In this document: piece after piece, positions 1 to 10,700 of the stretch
Position numbering within the stretch: the stretch's first letter is position 1
Layout of the letters: every line of letters begins with the position of its first letter
Assembly (NCBI RefSeq): GCF_029931775.1
Contig: NC_079312.1
Span: 9,679,821-9,743,820 of the forward strand
DNA length: 64,000 nucleotides
Source of the DNA: Euleptes europaea
Lineage: Eukaryota > Chordata > Lepidosauria > Squamata > Sphaerodactylidae
Direction of reading: 5' to 3'
Notes under the pieces: model-generated
The model's database searches: none
What the model was told of the DNA's origin: nothing
The model's input: the letters and a program-made list of their open reading frames with translations, nothing else
Translations under genes and position numbers: made by a program

Positions 1-399
1 ATATTTGGCTTATTGCAAGTGTAATGAAAAAAATCGGGCCCAATAGACCCAAAATTTACCAAATTTTTTTTCTTTTTTGCACAACACTAGTTAGCAGGTT
101 GTCTGTAAACAAGAAAGGGTTGGTCCCCCCCAGTTCCTTGGTGAGGGAAGTGTCCCTCTGTGAGGAAGGCTAAAGATCTAATGACTCTAAATAATTATGC
201 TGGGAGCCAGCTAGTGGATGCAATTGAGGCCACATAAAATTTCATTAAAATACAAACAAGCATACAATACATAACAATAAAACAGATGCAAAACAATACA
301 AACATTAAAAAATACTATATACCAAAGCAAGCTTTAGTGGGGTGAATATACAGAAGTTTGTTGTCATCTTATAATCTACCCTATAATGTGCTGTTCTAA
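1..399. other. No gene recognised
   Basis: AT-rich sequence with short homopolymer runs. I see no coding potential and no repeat family that I can name. Confidence 0.4.
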
Positions 400-680
400 T
401 TTTAAGATTTAAGCATCCAGTGTGTGGCCTGTTTCATTCGTGGGACCTGATACAGTTTGAGAGAGTCCCAGTGGTCGACATTAGGTCCACAGCCTGCAAA
501 GAAGCAGCCACATTGGCGTGGACATTGAAGTCCCCCAGAACTATCAACCTGGGGAACTCCAAGGCTCAACAGGGTATCTGCCAGTGCGCTAGGCTGCTGG
601 TACACCTGCCAGATAGCCAAACTCTCTTCAGCATCCCACACCAGACCAACACAATCAATACTAGAGATCTTTGGGGTGGG
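400..680 (-). mobile_element. LINE endonuclease fragment
   Basis: Read on the minus strand, an open stretch contains LGDFN followed by VHANVAAS, the metal-binding block of apurinic-type LINE endonucleases. Both ends are lost and no reverse transcriptase follows. L2 or a related CR1-group LINE is the likely source, but the family is uncertain. Confidence 0.5.
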
Positions 681-1322
681 GAGTGCCCTGAAAGAGAAAG
701 ACTCCCAAATAAAGGATTGAAAAACTGGGAATGGGGGGGGATTCTTTTAAGGCACCTGTCTCATCTTCCTCACCCAAGTCTTGGTCACACATGCCAGGTC
801 CACTTCATGTGCTGCAAAATTATAGGATGAAGGCTGGAAGGGGAGAGCAAGCATAACTATATCTCCATCTCCTTCCATTATCATACCTTCTCCCATCACC
901 ATACCTCTCTTGCCCCCCAATCACTGGGATCCCCAGCCCAGTGCTGGCCTCCCTCCATTCCCTTTTCTCCCACCCTCCATAAACCTTCACTGACAGCTTC
1001 ATGCTGCATTAAACCTTTCCGATGTTTATCCTTGAGGAACACGTCCCACAAGTCACTCTCCTGGAAGCTCTGCTAATTATTCCTATTTTTCCCCAGTGAT
1101 TACCTGCCTGCTATTGGCTTGCAAAGAACTATGGTAATGAGCTGACAAAAAACATGTCTTTCTTTTCCAGTTCAACAGCCTGTATCAACCTGTTTCTTTT
1201 GGAATACTTGCCAGTCAAAGACACGTAGTAATATTTACTCAGATACAGGAGATCGAGGCCAAGCAGCATATTGGCATTTGAAAATTAGGCAGAAGACAAA
1301 ACTCTAACTGATCATATACTTT
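681..1322. other. No gene recognised
   Basis: Mixed sequence without splice-bounded exons. The open frames here are short and resemble no known domain. Confidence 0.4.
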
Positions 1323-2322
1323 TTAAAACTTTTTAGTTACAGCATCACACTGCTGACTCATGTTCAGTGTTTGGTCTACTAAGACCCCAAGATCCTTTTC
1401 ACACACACTAATGCTCAAACAAGTCTCCCCCATCCTATAATTATGCATTTGATTTTTCCTACCTAAATGCAGAACTTTACATTTATCTTTGTTGAAGTGC
1501 ATTTTATTAGTTTTAGTCCAACTCTCCAGCCTGTCAAGATCATCTTGTATCCTGGCTCTGTCTTCTACCGTATTTGCTACCCCTCCGAATTTAGTATCAT
1601 CTGCAAATTTAATAAGCATCTCCTCTATTCTTTCATCCAAATCATTTATAAAGATATTGAACAACACAGGGCCCAAAAAAGATCCCTGAGGCACTCCACT
1701 AGTCACTCCTCTCCAAGCGGATGCGGAACCATTAACAAGCACTCTCTGGGTGCGATCTGTCAACCAATTAGAGATCTACCCAACACTAACAGGATCTAAA
1801 TCATATTTTCCCAATTTGTCTACAAGAGTATTATGGGGAACCTTATCATAAGCCTTACTAAAATCAAACGATGTCTACAGCATTCCCCTGATCCAGCAAG
1901 GTAGCAACTTTTTCAAAAAAGGAGATACGATTAACCTAAGATTACTTGTTATTGAGAAACCCGTGCTGGCTGTTAGTAATCAGATACATCCTTTCTAAAT
2001 GCTCAAAGACTGACTGTTTGATGATTTGTTCGAAAAACTTTCCTGGTATAGAAGTCAAGTTGATGGGTCTGTAGTTACCCAGATCCTCCTTTTTCCCCTT
2101 CTTGAAGATGGGGACAACATTTGCCCACCTCCAGTCTTCTGGCACCTCACCTGTTCTCCAAGAATTCTCAAAAAGAATGGACAGAGGCTCAGAAATTACA
2201 TTTGCAAGTTCTTTAAGTACCCTTGGATACAGTTTATCTGGCCCTGAGGATTTTGTTTCATTTAAAGAAACTAGGTGTTTGTGCACTATCCCAATGCCAA
2301 TCCTGGAAGGTATGGTCAATAT
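1323..2322 (-). mobile_element. CR1 LINE, reverse transcriptase fragment
   Basis: Minus-strand reading gives typical CR1 reverse transcriptase: [19 protein letters not shown], then [20 protein letters not shown] and the catalytic FADDTKF. The element is 5'-truncated near 2322 and broken into at least two frames. The copies at 12.4-14.5 and 20.4 kb are close relatives. Confidence 0.85.
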
Positions 2323-2998
2323 ATATAAATCAGTATTTTAGGGATAGAAAAATGACCCAAGGTTTTAGAACCTAAACATACTACATTTTAGATTAAGATG
2401 AAAAGAACTAAATAATAACTAAAGTTAAAACAGATAAAAGTGTTATTCACAAAAGAAACAATATATATAATAATCTGTACTGTATGAGGAGAGTTGAAGT
2501 CGATTTCTGTATTGTTTTATATTTCACTTTTTCTTTCTTCTCTTCGCTTTTTTTGTGATATTTTCTAAGATGAATGAGCTTTTTTTTGCAAATTTTGTAT
2601 ATTTTGGCATATTCTGTAATATTTTGCATAATTCAAAAAAACCTTTTTTAAAATTCTCTTGAAGTAGAGATATGAGTGTTCACAGGCCATGAAGCTGGGG
2701 GGAGCTATATAAAAGTCTGAGTGGCATCCTGCCTCTGTGAAGGAAATGTGCTCTGGACATGGCAGGGAGACGCACTCTCTCAAACCTATCCCAAAGATCT
2801 GCGCATTGCACTTTACACTTTCAATGGGGTGGCCTTCAAAAAAACTAAGAAAAGATCGGGGATCAAATAGCAGTGTCTCAACTGAGGAGGGGACAGGGGC
2901 CTGACACTGAGCATTCAAAGAGGTTGTTCCTTTTTGTGGGTTCTTAGATGCCTTTGAAGACTGCCACTCTTACAGAATCTCTTTCCACACTCGGAGAA
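2323..2998 (-). other. Gene A 3' flank / probable 3' UTR with lost last finger
   Basis: Immediately after the TAA at 3001-2999 the same frame stays open for 27 codons (2998-2918) to a TGA at 2917-2915. It encodes one more finger-like unit (core SECGKRF, helix CKSGSLQRH) whose first cysteine codon is changed. The rest is AT-rich probable 3' UTR. I found no clear AATAAA on the minus strand. Confidence 0.55.
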
Positions 2999-4794
2999 TT
3001 AAAAAGGTTTCTCCCCTGTGTGGGTTCTTAGATGCCGTTGAAGATTGCCACTGCGACTGAATCTCTTTCCACACTCGAAGCATTCAAAAGGTTTCTCCCC
3101 CGTGTGGATTGCTTGATGCTGTTGAAGACTGCCACTCCGACTGAATCTCTTTCTACACTCGGAGCATTCAAAAGGTTTCTCCCCTGTGTGGGTTCTTACA
3201 TGACTTTGAAGAGTGCCACTGCAACTGAATCTCTTTCCACACTCGGAGCATTCAAAAGGTTTCTCCCCTGTGTGGGTTCTTACATGACTTTGAAGAGTGC
3301 CACTCCGACTGAATCTCTTTCCACACTCGGAGCATTCAAAAGGTTTCTCCCCTGTATGGGTTCTTAGATGCCGGTGAAGATGGCCACACTCCCTGAATCT
3401 CTTTCCACACTCTGAACATTCAAAAGGTTTCTCCCCTGTGTGGGTTCTTAAATGCCTTTGAAGGTGGCCACTGCTAGTAAATCTCTTTCCACACTCTGAG
3501 CATTCAAAAGGTTTATTCCCTGTGTGGGTTCTTCGATGCCTTTGAAGACTGCCACTGTCACTGAATCTCTTTCCACACTCTGAGCATTCAAAAGGTTTCT
3601 TCCCTGTGTGGATTCTTTGATGCTGTTGAAGACTGCCACTCCGACTGAATCTCTTTCTACACTCTGAGCATTCAAAAGGTTTCTCCCCTGTGTGGGTTCT
3701 TAGATGCAGTTGAAGATGGCCACACTGACTGAATCTCTTTCCACACTCTGAACATTCAAAAGGTTTCTCCCCTGTGTGGGTTCTTAAATGCCTTTGAAGA
3801 TGGCCACTGCTAGTAAATCTCTTTCCACACTCTGAGCATTCAAAAGGTTTCTCCCCTGTGTGGGTTCTTAAATGCCTTTGAAGATGGCCACTGCTAGTAA
3901 ATCTCTTTCCACACTCTGAGCATTCAAAAAGTTTCTTCCCTGTGTGGGTTCTTCGATGCCTTTGAAGACTGCCACTGTCACTGAATCTCTTTCCACACTC
4001 TGAGCATTCAAAAGGTTTCTTCCCTGTGTGGATTCTTTGATGCTGTTGAAGACTGCCACTCTGATTGAATCTCTTTCCATACCATGAGCATTCAACAGGT
4101 TTCTCTCCTGTGTGGGTTCTTAGATGCCTTTGAAGACTGCCACTGTGACTGAATCTCTTTCCGCATTCTGAGCATTCAGGTTTGTCTCCTGTATGTACTT
4201 TTTGGTGCACAAGGAGGTGTGATCTGTATCTGAAGTAATTTCCACAAGGAAAGCATTTATGTGCCCCCGTTACACTAGGCTTTCGAAAAAGTACATTACC
4301 CTTTCTTCCACGAAAGACCATCCTTCCATTCTCCATGCAGATAAATGGCTTTTCTCCTGAATGAATCCTTTGGTGTTGAAAAAGGTCTGATTTCTCTGAG
4401 AAACTCTTGCCACAGTCTGAGCAGCTATAAGGTTTATGTGTTCTTTGATGTCTAAGGAGCTCTGCTCTGCGAAGGAAGCTCTTGCCACACTCCGTGCATT
4501 GATGGGTCTTCTTTCCACTGTGTATTTGCAAATGGCTCTCATACTGGGCTTGATCCGAGAAGTTCATTCCACACTCTAAGCACTTGCACGCCGCCTCCAC
4601 CTTGTGGACTAGTTTACAGACATTCTGCTCTTGGCCAGGAATGGGTTTATCTCTCTTCTTGACCATGTGACTTTCTTTTTGCTTCTTTAGTTGGCCTTGA
4701 CTCCCAGAGTTTCTTTCCAAACATTCACTATTCACTTTATCTGGCAATAGCTGATGCACTTCCCGATCACGCTCATTCCACTGATCATTCCCTG
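2999..4794 (-). CDS. Gene A exon 6: C2H2 zinc-finger array
   Basis: Phase-1 exon after TTCCAG, with a second CAG three bases on (a NAGNAG acceptor). A polar spacer of about 80 aa precedes about 19 C2H2 units with TGEKPFEC linkers. Unit 4 lacks the normal spacing, and unit 7 has CSWY in place of CxxC. Contact positions vary little: glycine at helix position 2 and Ser/His at position 3 dominate. Units 7-9 and 12-14 are near copies of each other, pointing to recent array duplication. The stop at 3001-2999 falls directly after TGEKPF. Confidence 0.92.
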
Positions 4795-7700
4795 CTGGAA
4801 TGAAAAGACAGATTCCATTAGTACCCATGCAAGGAGATCAGATTACCCACACGCAAAACTTTTCAGTGGCTTTTCCCGGCTGCACATTGAAAAGTACATT
4901 AAAATACACTTTAAAGGGACATGAAAGCCTTTTGCATCAGAAAGGTTTGGTTTGCAATCTAACAATTTATACAGCTCCTCACCTGGGTGCATTCTTTGAT
5001 GGGAAGTAAGGGCTGATTTCTGTTGGAAGGTCTTTTCGCATTCCTCGCAGTCATATGGTTTCTCTCCTGAGGGAATTTGAATCTTGAAAATAATACTCAT
5101 GTTCTTAATGAAGGTCTTTCCAAAGGCCTCACTTTTATTGTCGATTTCCCTGGAGCGGAATGTCTGGTTAGCATGGAGGCCTTTGTTCCTTCTTGTTTTG
5201 GTTGACCTTTCTTCTTGGACTGGGATTTCATGCGAAACCCCTCCTTGGTATGGAATGGGCTTATCCCTATTCTTGTCTGCGTGGCTTCCCTCCTGCTTCT
5301 GGGGTCCACCTCTGTCTGTCAAGTTTCCTTTGGAATCGTTATTCTTGGTTTTTTCCAAAGAGAACCCCTGGAATCCCCCAACAGTCTCTTTTACATGTGC
5401 TTCTGCAATAAAGAAAGACATCCAATCAGCATCTACTGAAGAAGTCAAGCCACCCATCAGGCACTGTTCACTAATGAGTGTGCATTTCTTTGATCAGACC
5501 TTCTTTTCCCCCCAACTGAACTGCTGGTCACACCTAATTCCCAGCCAGACCTCCCAGGAGAGGAGTTTTTATATTCTGCCTATTCCTTCCCTCCTCCTAC
5601 TCCTCATATGTACTTTTTCTCCTTAAAATGGCAAAGAATTGTTCCCCCCACTGTTCACATTTGACTTGTTGTGCAGCTCCATTGTTTTTCTGCTATTGAT
5701 TATTAAATAGAAGAGAACAAGAAGAGAAGGCTTTTATGCCTTGCTTTCCTCTACCCTAAAGAGTCTCAAAGAGGCTTACAAATAAAATTCCTTTACAACA
5801 GGCATCTTGAGAGGTAGGTGGGGCTGAGAAAGTTCTGAGAGAACAATGTCTGGCCCAAGGCCACCCAGCTGGCTTCATGTGTAAGAATGGAGAATCAAAT
5901 CCTTTTCTCCAGATTCCACTCTTAACCAATACACCAAGCTGTCTCTCTGCAAGAAGATAGAAAGAGAGACAGAGAGACACACACACACAGAGAGAGATGG
6001 TTCTTAAATGGGGAAGGAAAAGAAATCCAAGGAAGAAGGGAAACCTGGTCAGGATTAAAGCCCACAATCCCAACCAGTGTAAGGGGGATGGCTGCATTCC
6101 AGATGACAGAGCAGATGACGATAATCCCATCTGGGGGACTAGTGTGTTGGCAACTGAGGAATTAGGATGGGGCCCCCTTCCAGAGTCTTCCGGAGGGCCT
6201 CTCAGCCCTGCATTGGCCTTAGGCCAGGACACCCTATCTGGCTTGGGCGATGGCCACAACACTGGTCTCTGTTGCCCCTGGGCCAGCCAGGACACTTGGG
6301 TCACTCTACCTGGCCATGCTGAATATTGCTTTCACTGCCACCCCACCACCTCGAGGCTCCCAAAAGGGATCAAGTAACAAAGCAGGCCTCAAAACAAGGT
6401 ATTGCTGTTTAAGATTTTGATTCACACATCAGCCCAATGGCACAATCCTAATGGCAGCAATTTGTTTTTTTTATTATTATTTTTTAAAAAAATATTTATA
6501 TATGAACAAAACAGAAAAGAAAAAAATGAAGTAAATCAATATAAGATACAGAATAAAAAAGTACAAAACATTAAATTATATTGGTTGAATCAAATAGTAA
6601 ATGAATCCATATATAATACCCACCACCCACCCATAGTGTACTCCCCCTATATCCTCCCACCACCGTGTAGAACGTCCGGTGAAGTGTCTTAACAGATTAA
6701 TTTTACAATAGCTTACCATACTACTAAGCTTTAAGAAAATTGTATCTATAGCTCGTTCACGAAATTAGTAAGATTCATCTTTGCCAGTTTATCCCAATAT
6801 GCAAAGGCCTTTAACCAAGACTTTTTAAATTCTTCCAAGTCTTTCCCATGCAGGGAATCTGTTAGTTTGGCCATTCACACATAAAACCACAGTTTTTCTC
6901 TCCAGTGTTTAATTGAGGATCATCACTTCTACTGATTTTATGTATTGCAATCCCCAATAAACAAAAAGCCGGATCAGGTTTTACCTTAATATTAAACAAA
7001 TTATTGGTTTCTTTTGCTACCTTTCTCCAAAAATTTTTAATCTTTTTGCAAAACCACCAAGCATGCATAAAAGTTCCACTTTCAATTCCACATTTTCAAC
7101 ATAAATCTGTAGTTCCTATTTTCATTTTATTTGCCAACACAGGTGTGATATACCATCTGTAGAACATTGTATACATGTTCTTCCTAACTTCACTAGAGAT
7201 TGTAAATTTAAATTCTCTTTTCCATAGTATTTTTCATACCTCTAAATTAATATTATAACCTAAATCTCTCATCTATTTTATCATTACCGGTTTAATCCTT
7301 TCTTGCTCTAAGTTCATTTCTGTTAGAGTTCTATATACCTTACCTATCAATCCTTTATTTCCCAAGCTTAATATTAATTCCAATTTGGATTTGTTTCTAT
7401 TAAATCCTATACGTTTATCTTTATTAAATATAACATTTAACTTATAATACATGAACTGTGGCTCAGTGGTAGAGCATCTGCTTGGCATGCAGATGGTCCC
7501 AGGTTCAATCCCTGGCATCTCCAGTTAAAGGGACTAGGCAAGTAGGTGATGTGAAAGACCTCAGCCTGAGACCTTGGAGAGCCGCCGCCAGTCTGAGTAG
7601 ACAATACTGACTTTGATGGACCAAGGGTCTGATTCAGTATAAGGCAGCTTCATGTGTTCATGTGTGTTCAACCAATCTCTAATTTTAAGCTCTTATCTTG

Positions 7701-10700
7701 TTTTAAGTTGCCAATCTTCTCTACTACAGTCAATAATGTCTCTATAATTACCCAAATCTAAATTAAGTTGATTTCCTCTTTTCCATAAATGCTTCAATGG
7801 GGTTGAGCCAGCCTGGGGTTTTATATTCTAAAAACCTCTTATATCTTTTCCAAACTTGTAACAAGCTGGCCCTAATAATATGTTGATTAAAATCCCTATT
7901 TACCTTATCCTTTTCATACCACAAATAAGCATGCCAACCAAATCTAAGATCAAATCCTTCCAGTTCTAATAGCCTAGGATTTTCTAACAGTATCCAATTT
8001 TTTAACCAGCCAAAACAAGATGCTTCATAATACATTTTCAAATCTGGGAGACCTAATCCCCCTGATTCTTTTAGCTCAAGTTATTATAAGCTATCCTGTG
8101 CCTCTCATTACCCCAAACAAAGTTCAAAATGTATTTCTTCCATTGTTTGAAAATTTTTACTCCTTTTATGATTGGCAAATTCTGAAATAAAAAAAGCATT
8201 TTGGGTAAAACCATCATTTTGACTACTGAAATCTGTCCCCAGAGCGATAGAGGTAACTTCTCCCACTTTTTAAAATCCATTTCTATATTTTGCCAAATTT
8301 TAACATAATTATTCTGAAACAGATTTAAATTGTTTGAGGTTAACCATACTCCTAAATACCTTACTTTGCTTTCAATGCAAAATCCTGTTTTACTAATCAG
8401 TTCTCTTTGTTGTGATAGTCATATTTTTAACCAAAATTTTTGTCTTATTTCTATTTATTTTAAATCCTGCGAGCTTTCCATAGACCTCAATAATGTTATT
8501 CCAGTTTACAATTTGACAGTTAGGGTTAGTCAGAAAACATACTAAATCATCTGCATAAGCTTTAGCCTTATAATGATTTCTCCCAAACCTTATACCTACT
8601 AAGTTATCATCCTATCTAATCTTATTTAACAATATTTCTAAAACTAAAATAAACAATAATGGTGAAAGAGGGCAACCCTGCCTGGTTCCCTTCTGAATTT
8701 CTAGTTGTGATAGTTCACCATTGATAAGCAATCTGGCCGTCTGTTGCGTATATATACTTTCAATGGCTCTTTTAAAGCCAACCCCAAATTCCATAAATTG
8801 TAAAAAAAATTTCATCAAACTCCAGTTGACATTATCAAAAGCCTTCTCCGCATCTACAAATATCATAGCAACTGGGGTATCTGGATTATATTCAGCTAAA
8901 TTCAATCAGATCTATCACCGTCCTAACGTGGTTAATCAATCTGCCAGGTAGGAATCCCAATTGGTCTTCATGTATGAACTGATTTAATATCTTTTTTAAT
9001 CTTGTAGCTAAAATGTCAACAAAAAGTTTATAATCATTATTTAATAATGAGATTGGTCTATAATTTTTAACATCCAATAAATCTGCATCTGCTTTGGGTA
9101 TTAGTGTTATGTTTGCTTGCTTCCAGGTTTGAGGAATGGAACCCTTCTGCAAGCATAAATTCATTACCTTCAATAAACATGGTGATAGCTGCTCCTCAAA
9201 TGTTTTATAATATAGTGTTGTAAGGCCATCCGGACCAGGGGACTTATTCAATTTACTTTTACATATTGATTTGCTTAGTTCTTCAGGAGATATAGAAGAA
9301 TCTAAGAGGTCCCTCTTCTCTTGGGCTAAGCCCTCCCAGTGGAATTGCCTCAAATAGGCCTCTATCTCCCTATCTGAAACCAAATTTCTTTTATATAGTT
9401 TTGTGTAAAACCCTACAAAAGTTTCCATAATCTTTTGTTTATCTGTTATTACTCTACCATCTTTGTTAAGTCTTAATATTGGTTTCTTTTTCTCCTTTTG
9501 CTTAAGCTGCCAAGCTATTGGTTTACCGGGTTTATTAGCATGTTCAAAAAAATTCTGTCTATTAAACATTATTTTATTTTCAATCTCTGGGGCTATCAAT
9601 AACTCATATTGTTGTTGTAAGATTTTAAGTTTTTTAACCTGTTCTGTTTTGGAGGATTTATCTTGTACCTTTCTCATCTGTTTTTCCATTAATTTAATTT
9701 CTTCCAAAATTGTTTTCTTTTGTATCTCCTTTTTAAACCACCTTGTATTTTGCTGGATTAGTAAACCTCTTATCACTGCTTTCCCTGCATCCCAAACTAC
9801 TGTATCATCTGTTCCTTTAGCCATATTTTCCATAAAATAATTTTTAATGTCTATTTTCAATTTGTCTGTAATATTTTTATTTTTCAATAAGAATTCATTA
9901 ATTGACCAGGGTCTATTTTTCCTGTCTCCTATTTTTAATGTTAATCTAATAGCATTATGATCAGATAATATTCTGGATAATATTTCCGGCCGTTCGGACA
10001 TATTCAATAACGCTTTGGATACCCATATCGTATCTATTGTAGAGTGAGTTAGATGCCTGGCTGAGAAATATGTGAAACCCTTTTTAGGACCATTTAATAA
10101 TCTCCATATATCAAACATTTCCCACTGATCTACAATAGTATTAAACGTACCAGGCAACTTTCCCTCACAGTCCATTTTTTTCTTTTTGGCAGTTCTATCT
10201 AGTTTTGGTTCCATTACCCCATTTTAATGGCAGCAATTTGCACCTTTGACACCTTACCCAGAAACGCCATGCTCCCGTAGTTCTCCAGCATGACTTCCTT
10301 GTAGAGAGCTCTTTGGCTTGGATCCAGCAGGGCCCACTCTGCCTCAGTGAAATACATGGTGACCTCCTCAAAGGTAACTGGAGACTGAAAGAAAAAGCAG
10401 ATTCCTTCGTCAGAGATCATGCATGGCAGAGGCAACTCTCTGGAACGGTCATCTCGCCTACCAAGTCTGGAAGCGCAGCACCTGTTTCCACACTTCCGCA
10501 AAGAGGACGGATCAACACTGTCTCTTCGCTGCCTGCAAGGGAGAGAAAAGTGGAAGAAAGGAAGAAATCCTTGACTGCTTGTTTTGTTTTCTTGTGTGAA
10601 GCATGCTTCATGCCTCCCTTTTCCAAGGGTGTGAAACCTTGCCCTATCTACGCTCAAAAAAATTTGTAACACTTTGTAGTAAGTTGTGGGAGAGGTGGAA

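Noticed and set aside
420-830. 136-codon plus-strand frame
   Set aside because: The minus strand here is a LINE endonuclease fragment. The plus frame has no domain or exon boundaries.
3032-4095. Open frames opposite or out of frame with the gene A finger array
   Set aside because: They repeat every 84 bp in step with the finger codons and carry no independent domain. They are shadows of the array.
2999-4600. Regular 84-bp repeats resembling a CRISPR array
   Set aside because: The period and content encode C2H2 fingers with TGEKP linkers in a spliced eukaryotic gene.
7451-7530. Possible functional tRNA-Ala gene
   Set aside because: A and B boxes are present but the acceptor stem does not close and a SINE body and tail follow. 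Similar copies recur through the window.
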